Numbered from the stretch's first letter, positions 39,352-48,082 are shown. The stretch: 64,000 bases of DNA from Chlorobium sp. (GCA_005862225.1 SZXV01000009.1:1-64000), one strand, 5' to 3'. The notes: a model not told the origin generated them from the letters alone. Made by a program: numbers and translations.

Positions 39352-39576
39352 GTGAGCAAAGCAGATAAAATTCTCCAGCAGATGCAAAACAATCCCCTTG
39401 ATTGGCGGATTGATAGTCTGAAAACCGTTGCCAGCGCCTACAATATTGAATGGCGACAACGTGGTACAAGTCATGTCGTTTTTATACGCGCTGATGGTCG
39501 GACGTTACCTGTCCCCGCTCATAGGCCAATTAAACCGATATACATCAAGAAATTTGTTGATTTTATAATTGATTGA
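39352..39576 (+). CDS. hicA: HicA-type mRNA interferase toxin
   Basis: A 74-residue protein with the double-stranded-RNA-binding fold of HicA. The catalytic His is in RQRGTSHVVFIRADG, preceded by a helix VASAYNIEWRQRG and followed by LPVPAHRPIKPIYIKKFVDFI. The GTG at 39352 is preferred because the 12 upstream codons (TTG start at 39316) are hydrophobic and unlike the family. HicB follows after 3 nt, so this is the toxin-first order. HicA cleaves mRNA until HicB binds it. Confidence 0.82.
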   Translation: MSKADKILQQMQNNPLDWRIDSLKTVASAYNIEWRQRGTSHVVFIRADGRTLPVPAHRPIKPIYIKKFVDFIID

Positions 39577-39579
39577 GCT

Positions 39580-39939
39580 ATGAATGATTTAAGCAAATAC
39601 CCATTTGAAATTCGTCCGCTCTCAAAAGAAGAGGGTGGTGGTTATATGATTTCATTTACTGACTTTTCTGAATGTATTTCAGATGGCGAAACCATAGCGA
39701 CAACAATTGAAAATGGCATGGATGCTTTACAAGAAACAATAGCTGCCCTGGAAAGCTTGCACATGCCTGTTCCAGAACCAGGTAGTGGCGGCACGTATAG
39801 TGGCAAGTTTATTCAAAGGGTACCTAAAACTATTCATTCCCGTTTGGTTATGAGAGCAAAACAGGAGGGCGTCAGCATGAACTCTCTTGTAACATCCATG
39901 TTGGCAGAGAGCTTGGGCAAACGCGAATACGGTAGTTGA
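39580..39939 (+). CDS. hicB: HicB-type antitoxin with ribbon-helix-helix C-terminus
   Basis: A 119-residue antitoxin. The N-terminal HicB fold carries PFEIRPLSKEEGGGYMISF and DFSECISDGETIATTIENGMDALQETI. The C-terminal part GKFIQRVPKTIHSRLVMRAK, followed by NSLVTSMLAES, is a ribbon-helix-helix that would bind the operon promoter. The start lies 3 nt after the hicA stop, which ensures paired synthesis. This longer, DNA-binding form differs from the short HicB at 52428. Confidence 0.85.
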   Translation: MNDLSKYPFEIRPLSKEEGGGYMISFTDFSECISDGETIATTIENGMDALQETIAALESLHMPVPEPGSGGTYSGKFIQRVPKTIHSRLVMRAKQEGVSMNSLVTSMLAESLGKREYGS

Positions 39940-40089
39940 GAGTCACACATCATATCTCTTCAGTACGTTTAAGTGCGATGCTTGATTATCACAATAAAAG
40001 CAGTCAACACAGAAAAACCACAAATAAGGGAAAACAGCTATGCAAGCTACGTTCACCTCGATGGTTTTCACGTTTTCAGGAAATCATTG

Positions 40090-41017
40090 ATGCTTATACA
40101 AGCTGAACCAATTTACAAGACGGCATTTGGGGCGTTGTTCTGCGCTGACAGCCTCGAATTCATGCGGCAAATTGCTGACGATTCTGTCGATCTGGTTCTT
40201 ACCAGTCCCCCCTACGCTCTTCACTTTAAAAAAGAGTATGGCAACGCAAATCAGCAGGATTACATTGCCTGGCTTCTTCCTTTTGCCCGAGAAATCAAAC
40301 AGATCATGAAGCCATCCGACTCCTTCGTTCTGAACCTCGGTGGCGCATGGCAGCCCGTTACCAATTCGCAGTTTGTACCATTATCGCGTCCTGCTTTCTC
40401 TTGTTGACGAAGTGGGTTTTGATTTGGCTCAAGAATTTTTCTGGTTCAATCCAGCAAAAATGCCTGCACCCGCCGAAAGGGTCAATGTCCGTCGTATCCG
40501 GGTAAAAGACAGCGTGGAGTATATTTTCTGGTTTGTCAAAGATCCAATGGCGAAGGCTGATAATCGAAAAGTTCTCCAGCCATACAGCGAGGACATGAAG
40601 CGACTGATCAAACGCGGAGTAAAGCAGACAATCCGACCAAGCGGTCATATCATCAACGGAACCTTTGCAAGCGACAGAGGAGGTTTAATTCCATCCAACC
40701 TTATCCAGTGTGGAAATAATGAATCGAACAGCGCCTATATAAAGAACAGTAAAATTGCTGGCAATAAAATACACCCGGCCCGTTTTCCGGCAGAGATCCC
40801 GAGATTCTTCATCGAATTTCTGACGAACCCCGGCGATTTGGTACTTGATCCATTTGCAGGAAGCAACACCACCGGATACGTCGCTGATGGCCTGAAGCGA
40901 CAATGGGTTGGGGTGGAACTCAGAAGCGACTTAGCCGAGGAGAGCAAATTACGCTTTGAGGGTGTGCCGGAAGAGGTTATTTTGAGCCAAGACCAACAGT
41001 CTTTGCAATTTGAATGA
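40090..41017 (+). pseudogene. Frameshifted beta-class (TSPPY, probably N4-cytosine) DNA methyltransferase
   Basis: The first frame starts at ATG 40090 and contains FCADSLEFM and the catalytic TSPPYALHFKKEYGN, ending in NLGGAWQP. At about 40357 the sense moves to another frame, which resumes [21 protein letters not shown], the target-recognition region, and ends with the AdoMet motif [19 protein letters not shown]. Motif order (catalytic first, AdoMet last) is that of beta-class enzymes such as M.PvuII. The break amounts to loss of two bases or gain of one. No restriction endonuclease gene is beside it. Either it is a true pseudogene, a phase-variable gene or a sequencing error; no homopolymer sits at the site. 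Confidence 0.8.
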
Positions 41018-41077
41018 ATACCACTCTAAGGTACACTTTAGAATTTGTAGCAACCAATAAATTGAGGAGGAATAACA

Positions 41078-42337
41078 ATGAGGTTCCGTCTAATTTTAGC
41101 CTGTTTGCTGTATATCCTTGCTTCGCCTTTTACCGGATATGGAGTAACTCCAAAGTATGACGAGATAAAGCTGGGGGCGCTTATACCTTTAACCGGCGAC
41201 TGGGCGTCGAAAGGGAGTGGATTTAAAGCCGCGCTGTCTATTGCCAAGGATGACGTAAACAACTTTCAGGAACGCATCGGCTCCGGGCACAGGATTAGTA
41301 TGACTATAATGGATACAGAGACAAGTCCGTCAACGGCGTTGGCAAAGATGAAGGAGTTCAGTAAGTTAGGAGTACGTCTGGTCATTGCCGCTACTTCAAG
41401 CGCTGAGCTGGCGGCAATAAAGGAGTATGCCGATACTAACGGCATCATCGTGATTGGAACGGCAAGCACCGCTGTCAACCTCGCTATTCCCGATAATATC
41501 ATTCGCCTTGTTCCCAATGACGCCAATCAAGGGAGAGCTATGGCGGAGTTGCTGAAGATTGAGAAAATGAAAGTACTCGTTCCAATCGTCAGAGGTGACG
41601 TTTGGGGGAAGGGACTGCTCAAAGAAACAGGCAGGCGCTTCGGTGGGAAGGTGGTCAAAGGGATAGATTATAAGCCGGGTACGGATTTATCCTCCGCAGT
41701 CAGAACGCTCAGAGGCATCGTAAAGGAGAACATCGCCCGATATGGCTCTGACAGGGTCGGTGTATATCTGATCTCGTTTGACGAAGCGGTCTCTCTGATG
41801 GCCCAGGCTTCCAAAGACCCTGTGCTTTCATCGGTGAAATGGTTTGGTTCAGACGGGATAGCAAATTCCAAAACTCTCATTGATAACGCAGCAGGTGCAA
41901 ATTTCGCTTTAAAAACAAAGCTGGTCTGTCCCGCCTATGGTGTTCTCCCTGGACTTTTCATAAGGAACATGGACGATTACGAGCGGGTTAACGTGATGAT
42001 CACTCAGGAGACCGGGGCAAAGCCTGATGGCTATGCGCTGGCTTCGTATGACGCTCTCTGGATCGCAACCCAAGCCATGATCTTGGCAGGGACGGGAACA
42101 CCCGATCAGCTCAAAGATGCCGTCAGCAATATTGCCAACAGATTCACAGGGATAACCGGGCCTCTCAGTGTAAACAGCGTCGGGGACAGAGAGTCTGTAA
42201 CCTATCAGTTCTTATCTGTAAAGTTATTTGAAGGCACCCCGTCATGGAAGGTAACAGGGAGCTTCAGGTTAGGTTCCGGGGGTGGTGTGCTTGACTGGAA
42301 GGGGCAAACGGTGAAGATGGCAGCAGAACCACGATGA
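41078..42337 (+). CDS. Periplasmic branched-chain-amino-acid-type substrate-binding protein (orphan)
   Basis: A 419-residue protein with a signal peptide (about residues 1-23, ending near FTGYG) and a two-lobed peripheral-binding fold of the LivJ type. Segments such as KLGALIPLTGDWASKGSGF, the hinge residues in VIAATSSAELAAI, and DGYALASYDALWIATQAM are characteristic. A strong GGAGG lies 7 nt before the ATG. No ABC permease or ATPase gene of the same system is adjacent; it stands at the right end of the accessory island. It may serve a distant transporter or act as a ligand sensor. Confidence 0.85.
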   Translation: MRFRLILACLLYILASPFTGYGVTPKYDEIKLGALIPLTGDWASKGSGFKAALSIAKDDVNNFQERIGSGHRISMTIMDTETSPSTALAKMKEFSKLGVRLVIAATSSAELAAIKEYADTNGIIVIGTASTAVNLAIPDNIIRLVPNDANQGRAMAELLKIEKMKVLVPIVRGDVWGKGLLKETGRRFGGKVVKGIDYKPGTDLSSAVRTLRGIVKENIARYGSDRVGVYLISFDEAVSLMAQASKDPVLSSVKWFGSDGIANSKTLIDNAAGANFALKTKLVCPAYGVLPGLFIRNMDDYERVNVMITQETGAKPDGYALASYDALWIATQAMILAGTGTPDQLKDAVSNIANRFTGITGPLSVNSVGDRESVTYQFLSVKLFEGTPSWKVTGSFRLGSGGGVLDWKGQTVKMAAEPR

Positions 42338-42381
42338 GGAGATGAGATCAGTTCCAGCGAAAAAAGTTGAGAGGAAGTTTA

Positions 42382-42495
42382 ATGATCGGCATCAGTATCC
42401 AGAAGTTGTACTCAGGTACTCCAATGGCACTAATAAAAATAACAACGCATAAACACTTCGTCGAAGGAAACAGCCAAACCAGACCAGCTTCATAA
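42382..42495 (+). pseudogene. Decayed copy of the proA 3' end
   Basis: Read from 42382, 37 codons align without a gap to the last codons of proA: MIGISIQKLYSGTPMAL corresponds to [17 protein letters not shown], and the tails EGNSQTRPAS and EGSGQVRPV also match (about 19 of 36 residues identical). The nucleotide match is best at GATCGGCATCAG (42384-42395; same at 36326-36337). The stop TAA overlaps the lolD start as TAATG. I infer that proA was once joined to lolD in one operon and that the 6-kb island between them was inserted at this point. Confidence 0.8.
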
Positions 42496-43202
42496 TGCTC
42501 ACAGCAAAAAATATCAGCAAGTCATACACCATACCGGGCAAGCGCACCATACAGATCCTTCGCGGGGTTGATCTGACGGTCGGTGAAGGTGAGATGGTGA
42601 CCATCATCGGCGCATCAGGAAGCGGCAAAACAACCTTGCTGAACCTTCTCGGCACCCTCGACACCCCCGATAGTGGCGAGATCATGTTCGATAAAGAGCT
42701 TTTGTTCAGGGACACAAAGTACACTCTCCACCAAAAGGCGCTTGCCAAATTCAGGAACCAGAAAATAGGCTTTGTCTTCCAGTTCCACCACCTCCTCTCG
42801 GACTTTACCGCCCTCGAAAATGTTGCGATGCCGGAATTCATCGCCACAAGCAAACTGCCGCCTGCCAAAAAACGGGCTGCCGAACTGCTTCAGAGCCTCG
42901 GCCTCTCGGAGCGATTTGACCATCTCCCTTCGGAGCTTTCCGGCGGCGAACAGCAACGGGTCGCCATTGCCCGCGCCCTGATGAACAATCCCAAGCTGGT
43001 GCTTGCCGACGAGCCAAGTGGCAACCTTGACAACCAGAACAGCCGCATCCTTTATGATCTGATGGCCAAACTGAGCAAAGAGCGCAGTACCTCCTTCATT
43101 ATCGTTACCCATAATGAAGAGTATGCCGCGCTTGCTGATCGATGTTTGCGTATGGAGGGTGGCAAACTACAGCCATGCGGGAATAAAGACGAATCAATCT
43201 GA
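42495..43202 (+). CDS. lolD: LolD-type lipoprotein-releasing ABC ATPase
   Basis: A 235-residue ATPase that powers release of lipoproteins from the inner membrane through a LolC/LolE permease. Walker A is GASGSGKTT, the signature LSGGEQQR and Walker [12 protein letters not shown]; the LolD-typical Q-loop region [17 protein letters not shown] is present. No LolC/E gene follows. The start codon overlaps the stop of the proA remnant. MacB-type ATPases are similar, but the length and the Q-loop favour LolD. Confidence 0.85.
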   Translation: MLTAKNISKSYTIPGKRTIQILRGVDLTVGEGEMVTIIGASGSGKTTLLNLLGTLDTPDSGEIMFDKELLFRDTKYTLHQKALAKFRNQKIGFVFQFHHLLSDFTALENVAMPEFIATSKLPPAKKRAAELLQSLGLSERFDHLPSELSGGEQQRVAIARALMNNPKLVLADEPSGNLDNQNSRILYDLMAKLSKERSTSFIIVTHNEEYAALADRCLRMEGGKLQPCGNKDESI

Positions 43203-43326
43203 AACAAAACTTTAAATTCATGTATAGAGGATGTTACAAGTGAAAAGAGTGAAAACTATTCCTATTTTACGCTAAAGCAATTACGTTTCAAGTCATCCAA
43301 TAACCTGCCAAAAATTCAGATATCCT

Positions 43327-43521
43327 ATGGACGCACAAGAAGATTCAACACTCTACAACGTTTTGGTCAACGACGAGCACTACTCCTTCTGGCCATCTGA
43401 CCGTGAGCTTCCCATTGGCTGGACTTATTTCGGAAAAAGTGGTACAAAAGAAGAGTGCATAGCCTGCATTCATGAGATCTGGACAAATACGCGTCCGCTC
43501 TCTGTTCAAGAAAATCTTTGA
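43327..43521 (+). CDS. MbtH-like protein
   Basis: A 64-residue protein with the MbtH fold residues: N-x-E-x-Y-S-x-W-P near the start (VNDEHYSFWPSDRELPIGW), then GTKEECIACI and the end IWTNTRP. MbtH proteins bind and stabilise adenylation domains of nonribosomal peptide synthetases. One residue is missing in the NDExQYS loop relative to most members. No NRPS gene lies in the window; the next gene is a hydrolase. The partner must be elsewhere, or the protein has another role. Confidence 0.8.
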   Translation: MDAQEDSTLYNVLVNDEHYSFWPSDRELPIGWTYFGKSGTKEECIACIHEIWTNTRPLSVQENL

Positions 43522-43616
43522 CCTTATCTGCATCTCAGCATTGCAATGCATCAGTCAATAACTGAATTGACTATCGTTGTATCACAAGTATAAAAAGTGT
43601 ATAACCCGCTCAAGAA

Positions 43617-44525
43617 ATGACCGGACAAGAACAACAAAGTGACCCAAAAAGTGAAATAAATAAAAAGCAGCTCTCCGCTGACAGCAACTTTATTGAGGTG
43701 AATGGATTCAATGTTCATTACCGGATGACCGGTAGTGGCGAGCCACTCGTTGTGCTGCTGCATGGCAGTTTTCTGAGTATCCGGTCGTGGCGAAATGTGT
43801 TCGAGAGATTGGCGGAAACGACAACGGTCATGGCTTTCGACCGTCCGGCATTTGGCCTCACCTCACGCCCCCTGCCCTCAAAGGAAACCGGAGTCAGTTA
43901 CACGCCTGAAGCCCAGAGCGACCTCATTATTGAGCTGATAAAAAAACTTGGGTTCAAGAAAGCTGTTCTGGTTGGCAATTCAACAGGCGGCACTCTGGCG
44001 CTGCTCACTGCCCTGCGCTCTCCTCAGCATGTTACAGGGCTGGTGCTTGCCGGAGCAATGATTTACAGCGGTTATGCAACCAGTGAAGTGCCTGCGCCCA
44101 TGAAGCCTGCCATGAAAGTCCTCACACCACTTTTTTCGCGGTTGATGAAGTTTCTCATTACAAAACTGTACGATAAAAATATTCGTGGTTTCTGGCACAA
44201 CAAGGAGCGACTTGGCGACGATGTTCTGGCAGCCTTTCGCAGTGACCTGATGGTTGGCGACTGGTCGAGAACATTCTGGGAGCTTTTTCTTGAAACTCAT
44301 CATCTCAGGCTGGATAAACGACTAAAAACCATGTCGCTGCCGTCACTGGTCATTACTGGCGAACACGATCTTACGGTGAAAACAGAAGAGAGTATCAGGC
44401 TTGCGGATGAACTTCCCAATGCTGAGTTGGTTGTTGTTCCTGATTGCGGCCATCTGCCACAGGAAGAGCAGCCTGAAGCGTTTATTCTTGCTGTAAGGAA
44501 GTTTCTGAAAAACATCGAACCGTGA
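43617..44525 (+). CDS. Alpha/beta hydrolase
   Basis: A 302-residue hydrolase of the alpha/beta fold. The oxyanion region is VLLHGSFLSIRSWRN, the nucleophile Ser is in VGNSTGG, the acid is probably Asp in VITGEHDLTV, and the His is in CGHLPQEEQP. There is no signal peptide. The substrate is unknown; esters or C-C bond cleavage are typical. It follows the MbtH gene by 95 nt on the same strand and may share its transcript. It is convergent with the metallophosphoesterase gene. Confidence 0.82.
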   Translation: MTGQEQQSDPKSEINKKQLSADSNFIEVNGFNVHYRMTGSGEPLVVLLHGSFLSIRSWRNVFERLAETTTVMAFDRPAFGLTSRPLPSKETGVSYTPEAQSDLIIELIKKLGFKKAVLVGNSTGGTLALLTALRSPQHVTGLVLAGAMIYSGYATSEVPAPMKPAMKVLTPLFSRLMKFLITKLYDKNIRGFWHNKERLGDDVLAAFRSDLMVGDWSRTFWELFLETHHLRLDKRLKTMSLPSLVITGEHDLTVKTEESIRLADELPNAELVVVPDCGHLPQEEQPEAFILAVRKFLKNIEP

Positions 44526-44566
44526 GATGCCCCGGTTGGTGGGAGTGCTCGTTTTCTCAGAATGCT

Positions 44567-45640
44567 TCAAGCCAGAAGATGCAGACGCGAAAAGACATAA
44601 TCGAGAGAATCCTCGTTGAGAACAACCCGGGAAAAACCGGTTGTGCCAAGCTCCATTGGGCGATTATCCCGGTCGCTGGTAAACTTGCGGCTTTGCTTGC
44701 CATTGTACCAGTACACAAGCCTTATTTTGTTCCCCTCAATTTCAAGGGCAGTTATTCCTCGTTTTCCAATGGAACAACCTGAGTTAAAGATACTTGGAAT
44801 GGTAATATTGTTGTAACGACCGCTCCGAAGACCAATTTTTTTCCCCCGCTTGTAACAGGCGTCAAGTTCTGTTTTCAGAGATGTTATTTTTTGCTGAATA
44901 ATCACGCGTTTTTCAGTATCCGCAGAGGGATAAGCCCTGCAAAGCTCCTCAATTCTGTAGTTCAGAAAATCAACCTTTGAGAGTGATTCAAACAGAGGGC
45001 GATGGGTATGCCCAATGATAGAGACAATTTTCGCCTGGTTTGAAAACTCATAAATGGATTTTTCTATGGCGAATCTTCGGGGGCTGTTATAGGATTTTGA
45101 AAAATTCCGGATACCGACAGGCTTGGCGATGTAGCGAATAAAAAAAATAATGGCATGACTGACCATTGGATAGGTATCCCATAAAAGCTCCGAGGCCTGA
45201 TGACCGTGAAAAAGCAGCATGGTTTCATTCCCATATTGAAATTTCAGCGAATTGACCATTGATGACGCAAGCTGATACTCCCTCTCATCAAGCAAGCTGG
45301 CATCATGGTTGCCATAGGTTTTCCAGAAAAAGCCGTTCTTCATAAACTTGAGAAACAGGTCGTACAAGCTACCCCACTCCGACGCAATGCTTTCAAGAGA
45401 AAACTTGAACAGCTCCTCAACATCTCCATTAAGCACAAGACTATATTTTTCAGGCAGATAATAGCTTTCGAGCATGGTTCGAACCAATTCAGCATTCCGC
45501 TTGAACTCGTCCCGCCTTCCGCCATTTCCCATGTGAAGGTCGCTCAGAATCAGAACCTTTGATGAAGAATTCAGAGTAACCGGTGTTGCTGTCTCGAGCA
45601 GGTGTTCAAGGTAGGGATGTTTTGTAGTAGGAAGCCTCAT
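44567..45640 (-). CDS. Calcineurin-like metallophosphoesterase
   Basis: A 357-residue enzyme with the full set of metal motifs: SDLHMGNGG, NGDVEELF, GNHD and GHTHRPLF. The ATG at 45640 precedes the domain by about 30 residues; an earlier start at 45757 adds a segment without similarity. LpxH-type enzymes are smaller, and the extended linker (about 200-290) with a Lys/Arg-rich part differs from UDP-diacylglucosamine hydrolases, so the substrate is open. Confidence 0.8.
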   Translation of the reverse strand: MRLPTTKHPYLEHLLETATPVTLNSSSKVLILSDLHMGNGGRRDEFKRNAELVRTMLESYYLPEKYSLVLNGDVEELFKFSLESIASEWGSLYDLFLKFMKNGFFWKTYGNHDASLLDEREYQLASSMVNSLKFQYGNETMLLFHGHQASELLWDTYPMVSHAIIFFIRYIAKPVGIRNFSKSYNSPRRFAIEKSIYEFSNQAKIVSIIGHTHRPLFESLSKVDFLNYRIEELCRAYPSADTEKRVIIQQKITSLKTELDACYKRGKKIGLRSGRYNNITIPSIFNSGCSIGKRGITALEIEGNKIRLVYWYNGKQSRKFTSDRDNRPMELGTTGFSRVVLNEDSLDYVFSRLHLLA

Positions 45641-45871
45641 AATAATTACAGCCGCACGTATACCCTGTTTCCAATAATTTGCCGCTCCTGAGCGGCTACT
45701 GATATGGATATAGTTAAAAAAAGTAACCTCCGCAAGATTGAAACTCCCGCAAATCAAGAATGCATAATCTCATCAAGCTTTGACTGGAATTGACAAAAAG
45801 GGAAAAAATGGCTTTCTTGTTCTTCAAAACCTTGACGATATGATGATTTATCAACCTTCTGCCACCACATT

Positions 45872-46525
45872 TTGATCTCTCCTGAACGGTTCCTGAAAAT
45901 ACAATACATGCTGCGTCATCGACAGCCTGACCTGACGGTTGTCATGGATAATGTCAATAAGGCTCACAATCTCTCGGCTATTATCCGAAGCTGTGACAGT
46001 GTCGGCATCAATGAAATTCATGCAGTTTCTTACCGAAAATCAATTTATACCGAGCAGAATGCTGCTGCTGGAGCAAGTAAATGGATCACCATGAATTTGT
46101 ATCCCGATATTGCGTCGGTGTACAAAAAGTTATCGACATGCGGCATGCAGATCCTTGTTGCGGCCAACAGGGAGGGTTCGCTGGATTTCAGAGACGTAGA
46201 CTATTCAATTCCGACAGCACTTGTCGTTGGTGCAGAGTGGGATGGAATATCAGAAATGGCTATCGACGGGGCAACACATACTATTACCGTGCCAATGCTT
46301 GGAATGGGAGAATCCCTGAACGTCTCTGTAGCAACAGCAGTCATTCTCTTTGAAGCTCAACGCCAGAGAAGAGAAAAAGGGATGTATCACCAAACCCGTC
46401 TCAGACCGGAATGCTTTGACAAAATGCTCTTTGAGTTTGCCTATCCGCGCCTGAGCCGGGAACTCAGGGAAAAAGGAACCCCCTATCCATCTCTTGATGA
46501 ACAGGGGGGCTTGCTTTCCCCCTGA
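45872..46525 (+). CDS. trmH: tRNA (guanosine-2'-O-)-methyltransferase (Gm18)
   Basis: A 217-residue SPOUT-class methyltransferase that methylates the 2'-OH of G18 in tRNA. Motif 1 is NKAHNLSAIIRSCDSVG, motif 2 ALVVGAEWDGI, and motif 3 IPM-like VPMLGMGESLNVSVATAVILFE, the knot that binds AdoMet. The TTG at 45872 aligns with the E. coli TrmH N-terminus (residues ERFLKIQYMLRHRQPDLTVV); the first ATG (45908) would remove part of the helix. It stands alone on the plus strand. Confidence 0.88.
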   Translation: MISPERFLKIQYMLRHRQPDLTVVMDNVNKAHNLSAIIRSCDSVGINEIHAVSYRKSIYTEQNAAAGASKWITMNLYPDIASVYKKLSTCGMQILVAANREGSLDFRDVDYSIPTALVVGAEWDGISEMAIDGATHTITVPMLGMGESLNVSVATAVILFEAQRQRREKGMYHQTRLRPECFDKMLFEFAYPRLSRELREKGTPYPSLDEQGGLLSP

Positions 46526-46569
46526 AACACTGGGCTGTAATGAGTTCACAAACCAGGCAAAAGCAATAT

Positions 46570-47544
46570 TCAGACCAGAACCTTGCGTGGCAGTTTTTTG
46601 GCTTGAGCTATCCACTCTTTTATCTGATCAACGGAAGGTGGCAGTTGAATCAGTTTTTTCTGTTTGATGATCGCCTGCATTTTTCCATAAAGATTTGACG
46701 GATTCCGCTGTGACAGATCAAACATTGTAGCAACCCCGGCCGCATCAAGCAGTTCAGCTACAGATGCGTTTATACCCTGAATCCTTGCAAGGTCTGCACG
46801 ATGAACCAGCTTGAGTATCGTCGTCTCACCGATACCGGTTGTAACAGAAAGCTCCTTGCGTCCACTCTTGTCATGCCCTTTTTCAAGAAGCTGTTCAAGG
46901 CTTTTTACACCAGCAGCCGCCAGCTTCAGCGTAGTCACCTCATCAATACCTTCAAGAGTCACCGTCGGCGTATTACTCTCTTTGATCGCGACAGGAACAG
47001 GCGCCACAACCGGGGCACTCACCTTCATCACAACTGGCTGAAGCTCAACTGCTTCCGGCAAAGAAACCGCCACTGATTGCTGTGCAGGGCTGGCAACCAT
47101 GAACAACACTTCCGAATCATCCTTGACGCTCACCTCTCCTCTGACTATCCTCCCTGCAAGATTGGCAATACCTGGCAAAATCCTCAACGCGGTGTCACTG
47201 GCCATGCTTGCACCATAGGGCAAAAGCGCCAGCGGATTGCTGAACAACAGCCGACGAATCTCTTCTGGACGAGAGAGAACATCGAGCGTTCCCTCATGTT
47301 CAAGAACAGCCTGACAGGCAAGGCGTCCTCCACTCTGGATCTGTCGCTCAGATAAAAATGCCTGTTCAATATCAGAAAGAGGAGAAAGACATTCATCTCC
47401 TTCCCTTACCGTTACATAGCAAGTCTGGCAAATCCCCCTGCCTCCGCACAGATGTCCGACATGACTGTGGCTCAACTGAGCCACCTTACCGATTGTCTGG
47501 CCAGGTGATGCGTCACAGGGGATATCGTTAATAACAAGTTTCAT
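46570..47544 (-). CDS. Chlorosome-envelope-type [2Fe-2S] protein with C-terminal helix-hairpin-helix (DUF4332-like) domain
   Basis: A 324-residue protein. Residues 1-90 form an adrenodoxin-type ferredoxin with Cys33, 39, 42 and 77 (CX5CX2CX34C). Residues 95-150 (PEEIRRLLFSNPLALLPYG and IANLAGRIVRG) are hydrophobic and resemble the C-terminal region of CsmI/CsmJ/CsmX, the chlorosome envelope FeS proteins of green sulfur bacteria. A Val/Pro/Ala-rich linker follows. Residues 195-324 contain repeated helix-hairpin-helix-like pieces (IDEVTTLKLAAAGVKSLEQL, TGIGETTILKLVHRADLARI, NASVAELLDAAGV), as in DUF4332. The known Csm proteins end before such a domain, so this is an elongated relative. Membership is inferred from memory of the family. 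Confidence 0.75.
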   Translation of the reverse strand: MKLVINDIPCDASPGQTIGKVAQLSHSHVGHLCGGRGICQTCYVTVREGDECLSPLSDIEQAFLSERQIQSGGRLACQAVLEHEGTLDVLSRPEEIRRLLFSNPLALLPYGASMASDTALRILPGIANLAGRIVRGEVSVKDDSEVLFMVASPAQQSVAVSLPEAVELQPVVMKVSAPVVAPVPVAIKESNTPTVTLEGIDEVTTLKLAAAGVKSLEQLLEKGHDKSGRKELSVTTGIGETTILKLVHRADLARIQGINASVAELLDAAGVATMFDLSQRNPSNLYGKMQAIIKQKKLIQLPPSVDQIKEWIAQAKKLPRKVLV

Positions 47545-47560
47545 GGCAATACATTAGCTG

Positions 47561-47586
47561 ATAATAAAAAAGAGGTAAAAACCTCG
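47561..47586 (-). terminator. Small terminator after the hflX-ybeY operon
   Basis: On the minus strand GAGGT and ACCTC form a 5-bp stem with a TTTT loop, followed by a run of T, 45 bp after the ybeY stop. The short stem makes it modest. Confidence 0.5.
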
Positions 47587-47629
47587 TAATTGCAAGAACA
47601 ATTGTGTTCGATGAGAGAGTGACTAAAGC

Positions 47630-48082
47630 TCACCCCTTTTGTTCATTAATCGGGACTGGAGAGGGTATTGCTATACCAAAACTGGTGAGATAAAATGCCT
47701 CTTTTTCCTGCATCAGCGTTCGATCTTCCGCTGACTGATCATCATACCCGAGCAGATGAAGGGCTGAATGAAAGGTGACGCGCAAAAGCTCCTCCTGAAC
47801 ATCAACGTTGAACTTGGCCGCATTCTCCCTGACCACATCAAGTGAAATATAAAATTCCCCGTCCACCTCATTACCCTTGTTGTAACGGAAAGTAATGGTA
47901 TCAGTAGGATAATCATGACCAAGAAACTCCCGGTTGATCCGTTGTATCATCTTGTTGCCACAGTAAACACAGACCACAGATTCAACCACATAACCCTCGT
48001 GTTCGAACACCGAAAGAACGGCCTTTTCGAGCAATTGCTCGGGTATTTGTTTTTTGGTAGAGTTGTAAATCTCAAGCGTCAT
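47630..48082 (-). CDS. ybeY: Endoribonuclease YbeY (16S rRNA maturation/ribosome quality control)
   Basis: A 150-residue single-strand endoribonuclease acting in 16S rRNA 3'-end processing. The zinc motif reads HSALHLLGYDD: the first two His are present but the third ligand, usually His, is Asp here. I recall the same change (His to Asp or Lys-Asp) in Bacteroidetes-type YbeY, so it may be a lineage trait. The ATG overlaps the hflX stop by 4 nt. The rest (FLGHDYPTDTITFRYN) is normal. Confidence 0.88.
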   Translation of the reverse strand: MTLEIYNSTKKQIPEQLLEKAVLSVFEHEGYVVESVVCVYCGNKMIQRINREFLGHDYPTDTITFRYNKGNEVDGEFYISLDVVRENAAKFNVDVQEELLRVTFHSALHLLGYDDQSAEDRTLMQEKEAFYLTSFGIAIPSPVPINEQKG

